In this document: one piece after another, positions 16,857 to 25,202 of the stretch
Position numbering within the stretch: the first letter of the stretch is position 1
How the letters are laid out: each line of letters begins with the position of its first letter
Assembly: GCA_963725185.1 (NCBI GenBank)
Contig: CAVRXO010000004.1
Location: forward strand, 124,001-188,000
DNA: 64,000 bases
Direction of reading: 5' to 3'
Source of the DNA: VAZQ01 sp963725185
GTDB taxonomy: Bacteria > Pseudomonadota > Alphaproteobacteria > Rhizobiales > Xanthobacteraceae
Made by a program: the position numbers and the translations under genes
Notes under the pieces: generated by a model
What the model was told of the DNA's origin: nothing
The model's database searches: none
The model's input: the letters and a program-made list of their open reading frames with translations, nothing else

Positions 16857-18068
16857 CTAGGCGGCTTTGCGCACGGTGCCGCTGACCGCCTTCAGGACGA
16901 CATCCTTCATTTGTCGCGCCGTATCGGCCCAGGTCAGCCGCTGCATCATGCGGGCTGCGCGCAGCCCGCGCTTGCGGGCGGCCGCACGGTCAGCGAAAAT
17001 CTGCTCCAGGCGCTCGACCACCTCGCCGACCTGGCTCTCGCCCCAGCAGGCAACGTCGCCGACGCTGGTCCAGCGGTTCTCGACCGCTCTCTGATCGTCG
17101 AGCGGATAGCAGTTGTCGTCCTTGATCAGATCGAGATGGCCGGTATTGCGCGACAGCACGACCGGTAGGCCGCACGCCATGCACTCCATGGCGACCAGAT
17201 TGGTGCCGCCTTCGGACCGGTTCGCGAACACGGCGGCGTCCATCTCGCGCAGCACCGACGGCATCGAGACGTTGGGTACGTTGCCGAGGTCGATGATCTG
17301 GTCCGCGGCGATCTCGTTGGCCGCGGCCCAGGCGCGGACGTCGAGCCCGCCGTCCTTGTCGAAGGCGACCGTCGCCGCGAGCCCGGTCTGGTCGAGGCTG
17401 CGCGCCAAGTGCGGCCACGGGCTGTGCCAGGCGGTGACCAGCGTCGCCTCCGGATGGCGTTTGGCAAAGATCTTGAACGCCGCCATCACGATGTCCTGGC
17501 CCTTGCGCAGTTCCGCCTTGCCGCCGGAGAAGATCAGGAACCGGTCGCGCATGACCCCGAGCTTGGGGCCGGTATGAAAATGCGTCGGATCGATGCCCTG
17601 CAGGACCGTCCGCACATGCTCGAATCCGTAGGCCCGCAACACCCGCTCGTTCCAGGTCGATCCGGTGATGACCAGCGAGAGTTGCTTGCCGCGCTTGACC
17701 GCCTCCGGGTCGAGGGCGTCCTCGAAAAAGATCACGCCGATCGTCGGCTCGCCTTCGAGCACGACCCTGTGCGCGGCGGGCGATCCGGTAAACCCGTTGC
17801 CGAGCGCGAGCAGCAAGGGCGCGTTGGCGCTGACCGAGCCGTTCGCGTGCTGGCCGAGCTGCGCCTGGAACTGCACCGATCTGACCAGGAACGGCAGCAG
17901 GGCACGCTCCCTGAGCGGATCGACCGAAATATGCCCGGCGTCGATGGGCGAGGCGCAGACCGGCTCGATCTCGGGATCGCCGGCCCAGTGCAGCCCGAGA
18001 TTGAGGCCATACACGCCCCAACCGAAGAAGCTCGATATCGACCACTGAATGATGACCGGCTGTGTCAT
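16857..18068 (-). CDS. GT4-family glycosyltransferase
   Basis: 403 residues, GT-B fold. The N-terminus MTQPVIIQWSISSFFGWGVYGLNL carries a glycine loop. The C-terminal nucleotide-sugar domain has LIFSGGKAELRKGQDIVMAAF and the EGGTNLVAMECMACGLPVV segment (near residue 290-305), the E-x7-E donor-binding motif of GT4 enzymes. Start ATG 18066-18068 is set by the CTGGAGA ribosome site 8 bases upstream; a longer frame exists but is the shadow of the gene before it. It is 19 bases after the UDP-glucuronate decarboxylase gene, so the two are likely co-transcribed, and the decarboxylase may supply its donor, UDP-xylose (inference). No membrane segments. Confidence 0.85.
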   Translation of the reverse strand: MTQPVIIQWSISSFFGWGVYGLNLGLHWAGDPEIEPVCASPIDAGHISVDPLRERALLPFLVRSVQFQAQLGQHANGSVSANAPLLLALGNGFTGSPAAHRVVLEGEPTIGVIFFEDALDPEAVKRGKQLSLVITGSTWNERVLRAYGFEHVRTVLQGIDPTHFHTGPKLGVMRDRFLIFSGGKAELRKGQDIVMAAFKIFAKRHPEATLVTAWHSPWPHLARSLDQTGLAATVAFDKDGGLDVRAWAAANEIAADQIIDLGNVPNVSMPSVLREMDAAVFANRSEGGTNLVAMECMACGLPVVLSRNTGHLDLIKDDNCYPLDDQRAVENRWTSVGDVACWGESQVGEVVERLEQIFADRAAARKRGLRAARMMQRLTWADTARQMKDVVLKAVSGTVRKAA

Positions 18069-18087
18069 TGCTGTCTCCAGGATGGGT

Positions 18088-19146
18088 TCAGGCCGTCTGG
18101 ACCAGGGGTCCCGCGGGTTTTTCCGAGGCAATTTCGGCCGGTGCCTCCGGCACTGCCGGTTGGGGCGTTTTTCCCAAGCGCGCCAGCGCGGCCAGATCGG
18201 CAATCTGGCGCGTCAACAGGCGCTCGCGAAAATATTCGATGGTCCGCTCAAGGCCCTCGGAAAGCTGCATCTGCGGCTCCCAGCGCAGCACTTGCCGGGC
18301 GAGGCGGATGTCGGGCTGGCGCTGCTTGGGGTCGTCCATCGGCAGCGGCTTGAACACCAGCCGGCTGGACGAGCCGGTCAGCCGCAGGACGCCGGCGGCG
18401 AGATCGTGGATGGTGAATTCGCCGGGATTTCCGATATTGATCGGTCCGGTGAAGTCGTCGTCGGTCGCCATCAGCCGCATCATGGCTTCGATCAGATCAT
18501 CGACGTAGCAGAAGCTGCGCGTCTGCGAGCCGTCGCCGTAGATCGTGATGTCGTCGCCGAGCAGCGCCTGCACGATGAAGTTGGAGACCACCCTGCCGTC
18601 GTTGGGGTGCATGCGCGGGCCATAGGTGTTGAAGATGCGCGCCACCTTGATGCGCACGCCATGCTGACGCCAATAATCGAAGAACAGCGTCTCGGCGCAG
18701 CGCTTGCCCTCGTCGTAGCAGGAGCGGATGCCGACCGGATTGACGCGCCCCCAATAGTGCTCGGGCTGCGGGTGTATTTCCGGATCGCCGTAGACCTCCG
18801 AGGTCGAGGCCTGCAGGATCTTGGCGCCGGTGCGCTTGGCGAGCCCGAGCACGTTGATGGCGCCGTGGACGCTGGTCTTGGTGGTTTGCACCGGATCGTA
18901 CTGATAGTGCACGGGCGAAGCCGGGCAGGCGAGGTTGTAGATCTCGTCCACCTCGACATAGAGCGGAAAGGTGATGTCGTGCCGCATCAGCTCGAAGCGG
19001 GGATGGCCGACGAGGTGCGCGACGTTGTCCTTGTTGCCGGTGAAGAAGTTATCGACGCAGAGGACGTCATCGCCTTGCGCCAGCAGGCGTTCGCAAAGAT
19101 GCGAACCCAAGAAGCCGGCGCCGCCGGTGACCAGGATCCGTTTCAT
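18088..19146 (-). CDS. UDP-glucuronate decarboxylase (UDP-xylose synthase)-like SDR
   Basis: 352 residues, extended short-chain dehydrogenase. NAD-binding GGAGFLGS (residues 8-15), catalytic region STSEVYGDPEIHPQPEHYWG (114-133) and Y144-x3-K148 (CYDEGKR), then ARIFNTYGPRM and SQTRSFCYVDDLI. DPEIHPQPEHYWG and the YDEGKR block are those of UDP-xylose synthases rather than plain epimerases. It would convert UDP-glucuronate to UDP-xylose, a nucleotide sugar for surface or flagellin glycans. ATG 19144-19146 has a strong GAGGAGG site. The C-terminus has a Pro/Ala-rich extension of about 30 residues beyond the enzyme fold. An operon with the GT4 gene is likely. Confidence 0.85.
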   Translation of the reverse strand: MKRILVTGGAGFLGSHLCERLLAQGDDVLCVDNFFTGNKDNVAHLVGHPRFELMRHDITFPLYVEVDEIYNLACPASPVHYQYDPVQTTKTSVHGAINVLGLAKRTGAKILQASTSEVYGDPEIHPQPEHYWGRVNPVGIRSCYDEGKRCAETLFFDYWRQHGVRIKVARIFNTYGPRMHPNDGRVVSNFIVQALLGDDITIYGDGSQTRSFCYVDDLIEAMMRLMATDDDFTGPINIGNPGEFTIHDLAAGVLRLTGSSSRLVFKPLPMDDPKQRQPDIRLARQVLRWEPQMQLSEGLERTIEYFRERLLTRQIADLAALARLGKTPQPAVPEAPAEIASEKPAGPLVQTA

Positions 19147-19231
19147 CTGCAGATGCTCCTCCTCGGATTTTCCGGATCGCGAAGCCCTGCATTGCTCGGG
19201 CAATGCATCCCCTCGGACATGACGCCGGATC

Positions 19232-19720
19232 TCACGACATCCGGCTCAGGGCGAGCGGTTGCGCTCGCTTGGGATCGGGACGCGTCATTCGCCCGCTGGC
19301 GCCGTAGACCTGCGGGCAGGCCTTGCGGGCGAGATCGCCCGACAGGCGGTGCACGATGCCCTCGGAAACCGCGTGCGCGGTCGCCAGCACGACCAGATTC
19401 GTCTTGAGCGCCGCCTGCAGCTGCTCGTGCCGGCGCGCCAGCGTGCCGAGATCCTGCGGTACAAGCCGCGAAAGAAGCTTCCCGTGCATCTTCAACCGCT
19501 CCGCGGCCTTGAAGTAGCGGCCCGAAAGCTCGTTCTTCTTGAGGCCGAGGCCGGTGGCCGTGCGCAGCTGGCCGGCGCGGATGAGCTTGGTCTCCTCGGC
19601 GAGCACGACCTCGAGTCCGTCCATGACCTCGGTGAGCCGCAGGATTGCGGCCTGGGCGTCGGCCGCGCTCTCGATCGCGCGCGGCGTGTCGGGTAATTGC
19701 GTCGCTGGTGCGTTGTGCAT
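19232..19720 (-). CDS. flgN: FlgN-like flagellar export chaperone
   Basis: 162 residues, mostly helical. The core reads LRLTEVMDGLEVVLAEETKLIRAG, then NELSGRYFKAAERLKMHGKLL and LKTNLVVLATAHAVSEGIV, typical of FlgN-type chaperones for hook-associated proteins in alphaproteobacteria. The start MHNAPATQLP at 19718-19720 is chosen over a longer frame because an AGGAC site precedes it and the extra 52 residues look non-coding. It sits downstream of flgI and the rod-binding gene, the usual arrangement. The C-terminal tail (GRMTRPDPKRAQPLALSRMS) is basic and variable. Identification is by pattern and context. Confidence 0.75.
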   Translation of the reverse strand: MHNAPATQLPDTPRAIESAADAQAAILRLTEVMDGLEVVLAEETKLIRAGQLRTATGLGLKKNELSGRYFKAAERLKMHGKLLSRLVPQDLGTLARRHEQLQAALKTNLVVLATAHAVSEGIVHRLSGDLARKACPQVYGASGRMTRPDPKRAQPLALSRMS

Positions 19721-19856
19721 GGTTGGCGTCCTATCGGGATGGCACTGTCGTTCTTGTTGACGCTTGCCGGCGCCTTCCCTCAAAGTGTCGCGCGCCATGC
19801 ACGATCGGTTAGGATTTCGTGAACCGCGTTGAAATCCGATCGAGGTTATTCGCCTG

Positions 19857-19864
19857 CTGGTTAA
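19857..19864 (-). promoter_or_regulatory. CtrA-like half-site upstream of flgN
   Basis: TTAACCAG on the minus strand differs from TTAACCAT at the last base. It is about 140 bases before the flgN start, in the gap between the rod-binding gene and flgN. Confidence 0.35.
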
Positions 19865-19924
19865 CAACTCGTTCACTTTCGGTCTCGCGCGCCGCGTTCA
19901 TCAGGGGCGTCGTGAGGTCGCAAG

Positions 19925-20284
19925 CTAGTGGGCGCTCGCCTCCTGTTGGGCGAGCAGGGTGTGATAGACCTTGTCGGCAATTCCGATGCCGCCGGCCTGG
20001 GCAAACGATTTGGCGTATTGCTCGCTCAGGAACGAGCGCCAGACGCCGACCGCCGGCCCGCCGCCGAAGGGTCCGTCGCCCTGGACGCCGGCAAGCATCT
20101 GGTCGAACATTGCGTTGAGGAACTGCGCCTCGAAATTGACCGCGGCGGTGCGCGCCTTGGCTTTTGGATCGGCGGCCGACGGGGTTGCGGCAGCCGTGCG
20201 GGCGTCGCGCGCAACCGAGCGGGCAAGCGCGCTGGCGGCCGGCGTGGCCAGGGTGGGCAAGGCGAGGGCGTGGAAGTCGGCCAT
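19925..20284 (-). CDS. Rod-binding protein (FlgJ N-terminal domain type)
   Basis: 119 residues. The conserved stretch FEAQFLNAMFDQMLAGVQGDGPFGGG and the C-terminal VWRSFLSEQYAKSFAQAGGIGIAD are those of the flagellar rod-binding domain. It lacks the peptidoglycan hydrolase domain of enteric FlgJ, as usual in alphaproteobacteria (called CheL in Caulobacter and rhizobia). It would cap the growing rod in the periplasm. ATG 20282-20284 overlaps the flgI stop as TGATG, so it is translationally coupled to flgI. Confidence 0.88.
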   Translation of the reverse strand: MADFHALALPTLATPAASALARSVARDARTAAATPSAADPKAKARTAAVNFEAQFLNAMFDQMLAGVQGDGPFGGGPAVGVWRSFLSEQYAKSFAQAGGIGIADKVYHTLLAQQEASAH

Positions 20285-21399
20285 CACATCACTTCGATTT
20301 CGGCCTGGATGGCGCCGGCGGCCTTGATCGCCTGCAGGATGGCGATGAGATCGCGCGGACCGATGCCCAGCGAATTGAGTCCGTCGACCAGTTGCTGCAG
20401 CGAGACGCCTTCCTGAACCACGGCCAGCCGCTTGCCGTCCTCGGAGACGCCGACGCGCGTGCGCGGCACCGCTACGGTCTGGCCGCGCGAGAACGGCTGC
20501 GGCTGGCTGACCTGCGGGGTCTCCGAGATGGTGACGGTGAGATTGCCCTGCGCCACCGCCACCGTCGACACGCGCACGTCGCGCCCCATGACGATGATGC
20601 CGGAACGCTCGTCGATGACCACCTTGGCGGCGAGGTCGGGATCGACCTGCAGCTGCTCGATCTCCGTCAGCAGCGCGACGACGTTGCCGCCGGATTTCGC
20701 CGGCAGCGAGACCTGCACCGTCGAAGGGTCGAGCGGCTCGGCGATCGGGGCGCCGATGTAATCGTTGATGGCCGCGGCAATCCGCTTGGCGGTCGTGAAG
20801 TCGGCATTGCGCAAGGCCAGCCGCACCTGGTTGAGCTTGTTGAGCGCGAACTCGATCTCGCGCTCGATGATGGCGCCGTTGGCGATGCGGCCGACAGTCG
20901 GGACCCCGCGGGTGATCTTGGCGGCTTCGCCTTCAGCCTGGAAGCCGCCGATGGCGAGCGAGCCCTGCGCCACCGCATAGACGTTGCCGTCGGCGCCCAG
21001 GAGCGGGGTGACCAAGAGCGTGCCGCCCTGCAGGCTCTTGGAATCGCCGAGCGCCGAGACCGTCACGTCGATCCGCGTGCCCTGGGTGCCGAACGGCGGC
21101 AGGTTGCTGGTGACCATGACGGCGGCCACATTGCCGGTGCGGATGGTTGCGCCCCGGATGTTCACGCCGAGCCGCTCCAGCATGGCTTGCAGCGATTGCT
21201 TGGTGAACGGGATATTGTTCAGCGTGTCGCCGGTGCCGTTGAGGCCGACCACCAGGCCGTAGCCGATCAATTGGTTCTGGCGCACCCCCTCGATATTGGC
21301 GAGGTCCTTGATGCGCGAGGTCGCGCCGGCAGGCGCGCCGGCGCAAATGCAAAACAGGACTGAAGCCGCGGCAAGCGCGGTCGCAAGCGTCCTCGTCAT
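20284..21399 (-). CDS. flgI: Flagellar P-ring protein FlgI
   Basis: 371 residues. A signal peptide (MTRTLATALAAASVLFCICA, cut near AGATSRI) is followed by SRIKDLANIEGVRQNQLIGYGLVVGLNGTGD, the invariant N-terminus of mature FlgI. Further hallmarks are FTKQSLQAMLERLGVN, NVAAVMVTSNLPPF and the C-terminal LVDGLNSLGIGPRDLIAILQAIKAAGA. It forms the ring around the rod in the peptidoglycan layer. The start at ATG 21397-21399 is preferred to one 12 bases upstream because of the GGGGAG site. A sigma-54 promoter lies just upstream and a shared CtrA box serves the divergent fliX. Confidence 0.97.
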   Translation of the reverse strand: MTRTLATALAAASVLFCICAGAPAGATSRIKDLANIEGVRQNQLIGYGLVVGLNGTGDTLNNIPFTKQSLQAMLERLGVNIRGATIRTGNVAAVMVTSNLPPFGTQGTRIDVTVSALGDSKSLQGGTLLVTPLLGADGNVYAVAQGSLAIGGFQAEGEAAKITRGVPTVGRIANGAIIEREIEFALNKLNQVRLALRNADFTTAKRIAAAINDYIGAPIAEPLDPSTVQVSLPAKSGGNVVALLTEIEQLQVDPDLAAKVVIDERSGIIVMGRDVRVSTVAVAQGNLTVTISETPQVSQPQPFSRGQTVAVPRTRVGVSEDGKRLAVVQEGVSLQQLVDGLNSLGIGPRDLIAILQAIKAAGAIQAEIEVM

Positions 21400-21438
21400 A
21401 TTGCTCCCCAATGATGAGCTCGGACCGAGCTACTCTCA

Positions 21439-21453
21439 GCGAAACGCGTGCCA
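21439..21453 (-). promoter_or_regulatory. Sigma-54 promoter of flgI
   Basis: The minus strand reads TGGCACG-cgtt-TCGC, matching TGGCACG-N4-TTGC at all but one position with exact GG-N10-GC spacing. The -12 GC pair is about 40 bases before the flgI start. This fits class III flagellar control by RpoN and FlbD in Caulobacter-type systems. Confidence 0.75.
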
Positions 21454-21566
21454 AACCGGCCGCGCCGACAAGCCATTGAAATTAATGATGCTTTTTGGCC
21501 GCGCCGGTTCCCGCCCCGGATCCGCCGCGACCGTTCCTTGCCGGCCGGGCAGATTTTGCCGGCCCG

Positions 21567-21585
21567 TTTACCGCTCGTTAACCAT
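21567..21585 (+). promoter_or_regulatory. CtrA box between flgI and fliX
   Basis: TTTA-ccgctcg-TTAACCAT differs from the full CtrA box only in the first half-site. It is 100 bases upstream of fliX. In Caulobacter fliX is a CtrA-controlled class II gene. Confidence 0.6.
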
Positions 21586-21685
21586 GACGGTCCGAAACCA
21601 TGACGAATTGGTTATGCAGCCGATCCTTGCTCTCGCCCGCAAACGGGGGAGGGAGGGCGAGGGGGCGCCGACGAGGGCCTCGCAA

Positions 21686-22096
21686 ATGCGGATTTCAGCA
21701 TCGAACGCAACCATGATGACGCCGGCGGGGTCCGCCGCCCGGCGCACCGCGGCGTCGGGTTTTGCCGTCAGCGAAGAAACCGCGACGCGCTCCACCGGCT
21801 CCGCCGCCGGGCCGCGGTCGGTCGGCGGCATCGATGCCCTGATCGCGCTCCAGGGTGTCGAAGACCCGCTCGAGCGCCGCAAGCGCGCAGTCAAGCGCGG
21901 CCGCCTCGCGCTCGACGCGCTCGACGAGCTCAAGATCGGGCTGCTCGGCGGCGCACTTTCGCCGGGGATGCTGGCCAAGCTCCAGGCCGCCGCCGGCCAG
22001 CTCAAGCTGGGCTCGGGCAATGCCGAGCTCGATGCCGTGCTGGGCGAGATCGAGCTTCGGGTCGAGGTCGAGATCGCCAAGATGGCGCCGCGCTGA
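21686..22096 (+). CDS. fliX: FliX flagellar assembly regulator
   Basis: 136 residues. The middle reads GGIDALIALQGVEDPLERRKRAVKRG and ALDALDELKIGLLGG, and the end reads LDAVLGEIELRVEVEIAKMA, which is the conserved C-terminal half of FliX. In Caulobacter FliX works with the sigma-54 activator FlbD to couple basal body assembly to later flagellar transcription. The start ATG 21686 (MRISASNAT) follows GAGGGC; a longer frame from 21296 runs antisense into flgI and is rejected. Divergent orientation from flgI is the same as in Caulobacter. Confidence 0.88.
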   Translation: MRISASNATMMTPAGSAARRTAASGFAVSEETATRSTGSAAGPRSVGGIDALIALQGVEDPLERRKRAVKRGRLALDALDELKIGLLGGALSPGMLAKLQAAAGQLKLGSGNAELDAVLGEIELRVEVEIAKMAPR

Positions 22097-22287
22097 TCCC
22101 CGAAAAAAGGCGCTGCCAAGACCGCGAGAGATCGCCCCGTCAACGGTGATTCCGCACTGCGGTATGGCGTCGAAGGCCAGTCTCTCGGTGCCGCGCCGTC
22201 CAAACGCATTCCGTGATTGTCCGTAGCCGGGCCGCCCTATATAAGGTCGCGCGCGAGCGGGAGGGCTCACTTCAGCACGGGGTTCCA

Positions 22288-22764
22288 ATGCGTTCGGAGA
22301 AGAACAAGAACGGTGCCGTAGGCCTGTTGGACAAGAATGGTGCCGTAGCGCTGCAGGACAAGAACAAGAACTATAGACCTTCGGACAAAGAGCCGTTCAT
22401 GAACGAGCGTCAGCGCGAGTATTTCCGCGACAAGCTGCTGGCCTGGAAGGAAGAAATTCTCAAGGAAGCCAAGGAGACGCTCCAGCATCTGCAGGATGAG
22501 AACCAAAATCATCCCGATCTCGCCGACCGCGCCTCCTCGGAGACCGACCGCGCGATCGAGCTGCGCGCCCGCGATCGCCAGCGCAAGCTGATCGCCAAGA
22601 TCGACGCGGCCCTGCAGCGGCTCGAGGACGGCACTTATGGCTATTGCGAGGAGACCGGCGAGCCGATCTCGCTGCGGCGGCTGGAAGCGCGCCCCATCGC
22701 GACGCTCTCGATCGAAGCGCAGGAGCGCCACGAGCGGCGCGAGCGCGTCTATCGCGACGACTAA
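22288..22764 (+). CDS. dksA: RNA polymerase-binding protein DksA (alpha type)
   Basis: 158 residues. The coiled-coil region MNERQREYFRDKLLAWKEE and the acidic tip in DLADRASSETDRAIELRARDRQ (DxxDxA motif) match DksA, which modulates stringent-response transcription at the polymerase secondary channel. In the C-terminal region (YGYCEETGEPISLRRLEARP) only one of the four usual zinc cysteines remains, as in many alphaproteobacterial DksA proteins. The N-terminal 37 residues are unusual, with two copies of a KNGAV stretch and Asn/Lys-rich repeats; the first conserved ATG is at MNERQ, so the true start may be ATG 22288 or that internal one. Confidence 0.9.
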   Translation: MRSEKNKNGAVGLLDKNGAVALQDKNKNYRPSDKEPFMNERQREYFRDKLLAWKEEILKEAKETLQHLQDENQNHPDLADRASSETDRAIELRARDRQRKLIAKIDAALQRLEDGTYGYCEETGEPISLRRLEARPIATLSIEAQERHERRERVYRDD

Positions 22765-22798
22765 GGCGGTGCAGGACGTGCCGCTCAAGCGCAAAAGT

Positions 22799-22831
22799 GA
22801 GCGGCGCGAGCGCATCTATTGCGATGACTGA
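22799..22831 (+). repeat. Second copy of the dksA 3' end
   Basis: 33 bases matching the last 33 bases of dksA (22732-22764) at 29 positions, including a stop codon. The copies read ERRERVYRDD-stop and ERRERIYCDD-stop. It lies 34 bases past the dksA stop and has no gene body in front of it. Confidence 0.75.
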
Positions 22832-22958
22832 TTTCCTTCGTCCTTCGCCTTGAAGGCCAAGACCAAAATAAATCCACATTGGGGTTCCACCTTAAGACGA
22901 CTTCCCCGATGAGGAGGGCATCCGGGAAGCAGTGGTACGACACCATCGGTGCGAGCGT

Positions 22959-23987
22959 ATGAACAGCAACGATCAAAGCGTCTTCGAGAGTGGCATCGCC
23001 GCCCGCGTCACCCGCCGGCTGGTGCCGGCATGTTTGGCCTTATTCGTTGCTTCGCTTGCCCTTGCAACCGCGCGGGCCCAGGCGCCGGCTTGGCCGCAGC
23101 GGCCGGTCAGGGTCATCGTCCCGTTCGCGGCCGGCGGCAACATCGACGTCATTGCGCGCCTGACCTGCGAGCGCCTGAGCGAGGCGTTCGGGCAGCAATT
23201 CGTGGTCGAGAATCGGGTCGGCGGCAATGGCACCATTGCGGCTGAGACCGTGACCCGTGCGGCGGCCGATGGCTATACGCTGTTCTGGGGCGGGCCGGCG
23301 GTGGTGTCGATCTTTCCGGCGATCACCAAGGCGGCCTACGATCCGGTCAAGGACTTCAAGCCGATCAGCGTGATCGGCGTCAATCCTCAGGTCCTGGTGG
23401 TGAATGCCAAGCTGCCGATCGCCAGCATCGCCGAGTTCATCGCCTACGTGAAGATGCAGCCGCAACGGCTTCCTTATGCGGGCGGCGGCGGTCCGGGCAG
23501 CCTGAGCAATCTGCTCATGGCGCTGTTCCTCAAGCGTGCCGGCCTCGATATGACCAGCGTGAGCTATCGCGGCACCGCCCCGGCCATGACCGATCTGGTG
23601 GGCGGCCACATCCCGACCATGTTCGTGCCGCTGTCGGAGGCGCTGCCGCAGGCGCAAGCCGGCAACATCCGCATGCTCGGCGTATCGAGCCCCATGCGCG
23701 CCGCTCAGGCCCCCCAAGTGCCGACCATCGCCGAATCCGGATTCCCCGGGTTTCAGGGCCAAAGCTGGAACGGGGCGCTGGCGCCCGTGGCCACGCCCGA
23801 CGCCATCGTCGAGCGGATCGCGGCCGAGTTCGCGCGCGCCGCCAAGGACCCGAAATTCGTCGAGCGGCTCGACCAGGAGGGCGTCGAGCCGCTTGGATCG
23901 ACCCCGGCAGAGACCGCAAGGTTCATCGCCGCCGACATGGCGCTGTGGGCCGAGGCCGTGAAGATCGCCGGGGTTTCGCTGCAGTAG
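22959..23987 (+). CDS. Bug/TctC-family tripartite tricarboxylate transporter binding protein
   Basis: 342 residues. A signal peptide (RRLVPACLALFVASLALATARAQA) is followed by WPQRPVRVIVPFAAGGNIDVIARL, the classical N-terminus of Bug periplasmic binding proteins, then VVENRVGGNGTIAAETV, ADGYTLFWGG and the YAGGGGPGSLSNLLMALF loop. Such proteins bind carboxylates or other small organic molecules in the periplasm. No tctA/tctB transporter genes are in the window, so it is an orphan receptor, as is common in soil Hyphomicrobiales and Burkholderiales. ATG 22959 is chosen (GAGCG upstream); a GTG 27 bases earlier is possible. The ligand is unknown. Confidence 0.9.
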   Translation: MNSNDQSVFESGIAARVTRRLVPACLALFVASLALATARAQAPAWPQRPVRVIVPFAAGGNIDVIARLTCERLSEAFGQQFVVENRVGGNGTIAAETVTRAAADGYTLFWGGPAVVSIFPAITKAAYDPVKDFKPISVIGVNPQVLVVNAKLPIASIAEFIAYVKMQPQRLPYAGGGGPGSLSNLLMALFLKRAGLDMTSVSYRGTAPAMTDLVGGHIPTMFVPLSEALPQAQAGNIRMLGVSSPMRAAQAPQVPTIAESGFPGFQGQSWNGALAPVATPDAIVERIAAEFARAAKDPKFVERLDQEGVEPLGSTPAETARFIAADMALWAEAVKIAGVSLQ

Positions 23988-24011
23988 CGGCAGCGCGTTG
24001 GCTCGCACACC

Positions 24012-25169
24012 ATGGACTTGAAGCCCGCTCCCTTCCGGTCCCCCCTATCCGCCTACGAGCAACAGGCGGAAACTCTGCTCGCCGGACACCGTGCCGCCGA
24101 TCCCGCGGCCATCGATCTCTTCCACCGCAAGCATCCCCGCTTCCTCGATGAGAAGGTCAAGTGGCTGCCCAAGCGCATCACCGATTCCGAAGTCGGCGCC
24201 GCGGCGCTTTCGCTCGACGATGCCCGCCTCGCGATTGCCCGCCACTACGACTTCCTTGATTGGGCATCGCTCGCCGCCTGGGTCGACGCCGTCTCCCAGG
24301 AAGGCCCCATCTTCGCATTCGAATCCGCGGTCGAAGCCGTTGTTAACGGCGATCTCGCGGTGCTCACGGATGCGCTACGCCGCGATCCCGCTCTCGTTCG
24401 CGCCCGATCCAGCCGGGTCTGCTGTTTCGACCCGCCGGTGCACCGCGCCTCGCTCCTGCACTACGTCGCCGCCAATGGGGTCGAAGCATACCGGCAGAAG
24501 ACGCCTCGCAACGCCGTCGCGATCGCTCGCGCGCTGCTGGAAGCCGGCGCCGAGCCCGACGCCCTCTCGGACATGTACGGCGCCGAGTGCACCACCATGA
24601 GCATGCTCGTGTCGAGCAGCCATCCGGCCGAGGCGGGGCTGCAGGTGCCGCTCGTCGAGTTGCTGCTGGATTGCGGCGCCGCCGTCGAAGGGCGCGGCAC
24701 CCGAAAATGGGGAGGGCCGCTGGTCACCGACCTGGCCTTCGGGATGATCGACGCCGCCGAGGTCTTGGCCAGACGGGGCGCGCGGATCGATCTGCCCGCC
24801 GCCGCCGGGCTGGGACGCCTGGACGATGCCATCCCATTGCTCGCATCCGCGGATGGGCAAGCACGCCGGCGGGCGCTCTCGCTGGCGGCGCAGCACGGCA
24901 AGGTGGAGATCGTTCGCCTGTTGCTCGATGCCGGAGAGGATCCCAACCGCTACAATCCGGAAGGCAATCATCCGCACTCGACGCCGCTGCATCAGGCCGT
25001 GCTCGGCGGCCACGAGGCAGTGGTGCGCCTCCTGGTCGAGCGCGGCGCCCGGCTGGATATCCGCGACACCATCTGGCAGAGCACGCCGCTCGGCTGGGCG
25101 ATCTATGGCGGCGGCAAGGCGCAGGTTCAGATGGCCGAGTGTTTGCGCTCGCTCGGCGCGGCGGAGTAG
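24012..25169 (+). CDS. Ankyrin-repeat protein
   Basis: 385 residues, no signal peptide. The first 110 residues have an ordered N-terminal part (FHRKHPRFLDEKVKWL, ARHYDFLDWASLAAWV). From about residue 115 there are ankyrin-type helices with landmarks ASLLHYVAANG, LLEAGAEPDAL, LVELLLDCGAAVEG and the clear C-terminal pair HSTPLHQAVLGGHEAVVRLLVERGARL and TPLGWAIYGG. It probably mediates protein-protein contact in the cytoplasm; the partner is unknown. It starts 24 bases after the Bug protein gene and may be co-transcribed, but a functional link is not obvious. Confidence 0.85.
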   Translation: MDLKPAPFRSPLSAYEQQAETLLAGHRAADPAAIDLFHRKHPRFLDEKVKWLPKRITDSEVGAAALSLDDARLAIARHYDFLDWASLAAWVDAVSQEGPIFAFESAVEAVVNGDLAVLTDALRRDPALVRARSSRVCCFDPPVHRASLLHYVAANGVEAYRQKTPRNAVAIARALLEAGAEPDALSDMYGAECTTMSMLVSSSHPAEAGLQVPLVELLLDCGAAVEGRGTRKWGGPLVTDLAFGMIDAAEVLARRGARIDLPAAAGLGRLDDAIPLLASADGQARRRALSLAAQHGKVEIVRLLLDAGEDPNRYNPEGNHPHSTPLHQAVLGGHEAVVRLLVERGARLDIRDTIWQSTPLGWAIYGGGKAQVQMAECLRSLGAAE

Positions 25170-25202
25170 CCGGTCTTCGCCGGGCTCCCTACGGCGCGGC
25201 TT

